A program made the translations under genes and the position numbers. Positions 4,906-5,055 of a DNA stretch of 5,055 nt are shown piece after piece. Under the pieces are notes generated by a model. That model was not told the origin of the DNA. It made no database searches and saw only the letters and a list, made by a program, of their open reading frames with translations. Source of the DNA: Nitrospira sp. (lineage in GTDB: Bacteria > Nitrospirota > Nitrospiria > Nitrospirales > Nitrospiraceae). Each line of letters starts with the position of its first letter. Position 1 is the stretch's first letter. The DNA lies in contig VGXD01000172.1 in assembly GCA_016873525.1 (NCBI GenBank), positions 1 to 5,055 on the forward strand, in the 5' to 3' direction.

Positions 4906-5055
4906 TCAAACATCTGGCACCGGTTTTGTGAGGGCATCGAGGAGGAGCTGAAAGAGATCCTCGTGCCGATGATTGTACCGGAACTGCATCTCGTACAAGT
5001 AGAGGGGAAACTTCTCAGGGGAGACCCCATGGTGCTTGAGCAGCTTCCCCTTGGC
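4906..5055 (-). CDS. IS1595/ISXO2-like transposase, C-terminal fragment
   Basis: An open frame of 49 residues runs in from the right edge and ends with TGA at 4908-4906. It contains HHGVSPEKFPLYLYEMQFRYNHRHEDLF, here given as two parts: HHGVSPEKFPLY (residues 8-19) and EMQFRYNHRHEDLF (22-35). The pattern 'FRYNHR' near the C-terminus is characteristic of the DDE domain of ISXO2-like (IS1595 family) transposases. The catalytic residues lie outside the window, so intactness is unknown. Only 18 bases separate its stop from cassette 4. A terminal inverted repeat must lie there or the element is truncated. It may instead be a gene in a further cassette. Confidence 0.72.
   Translation of the reverse strand, partial: AKGKLLKHHGVSPEKFPLYLYEMQFRYNHRHEDLFQLLLDALTKPVPDV

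Overview
The window looks like a moderately GC-rich environmental bacterium. The combination of an AmmeMemoRadiSam radical SAM enzyme, a DUF3386 protein, a DUF5069 protein and a secreted HbpS/GlcG-like protein would fit Nitrospira or a relative. That placement is inference from gene content only; nothing in the window settles the taxon.

Positions 1-2270 are ordinary host sequence on the + strand. The 3' half of amrS comes first. A promoter-like TTGTGC-N17-TATAAT follows, then a tightly packed three-gene operon (DUF3386, DUF5069, exported HbpS-like) whose genes touch or overlap.

Positions 2414-4888 hold the most notable content: an integron gene-cassette array read on the - strand, converging on the host operon. 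Four attC sites (2414-2480, 2810-2872, 3497-3592, 4107-4169) end in RYYYAAC/GTTRRRY cores and share a GC-rich stem with one unpaired A on the 5' arm. They delimit four cassettes of about 396, 687, 610 and 775 bp, numbered 1 to 4 from left to right. No integrase gene is visible, so within the window this is a cluster of attC sites lacking an integrase (CALIN). An integrase could lie beyond the right edge.

The cassettes carry five genes. Cassette 1 encodes a 100-aa membrane protein. Cassette 2 encodes two genes, a 118-aa soluble protein and a 50-aa protein with four CxxC knuckles. Cassette 3 encodes a 166-aa Trp-rich acidic protein. Cassette 4 encodes a 224-aa protein with a signal peptide. None has a function I can name. 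Each cassette's first bases are complementary to its own attC R'' arm over 8-13 bases, as expected of units that circularise.

At the right edge (4906-5055) is the C-terminus of an IS1595/ISXO2-like transposase on the - strand. It stops 18 bases before the start of cassette 4. Between them is an inverted core pair only 5 bases apart, either an attC with its centre missing or an accidental match at the end of the insertion sequence.
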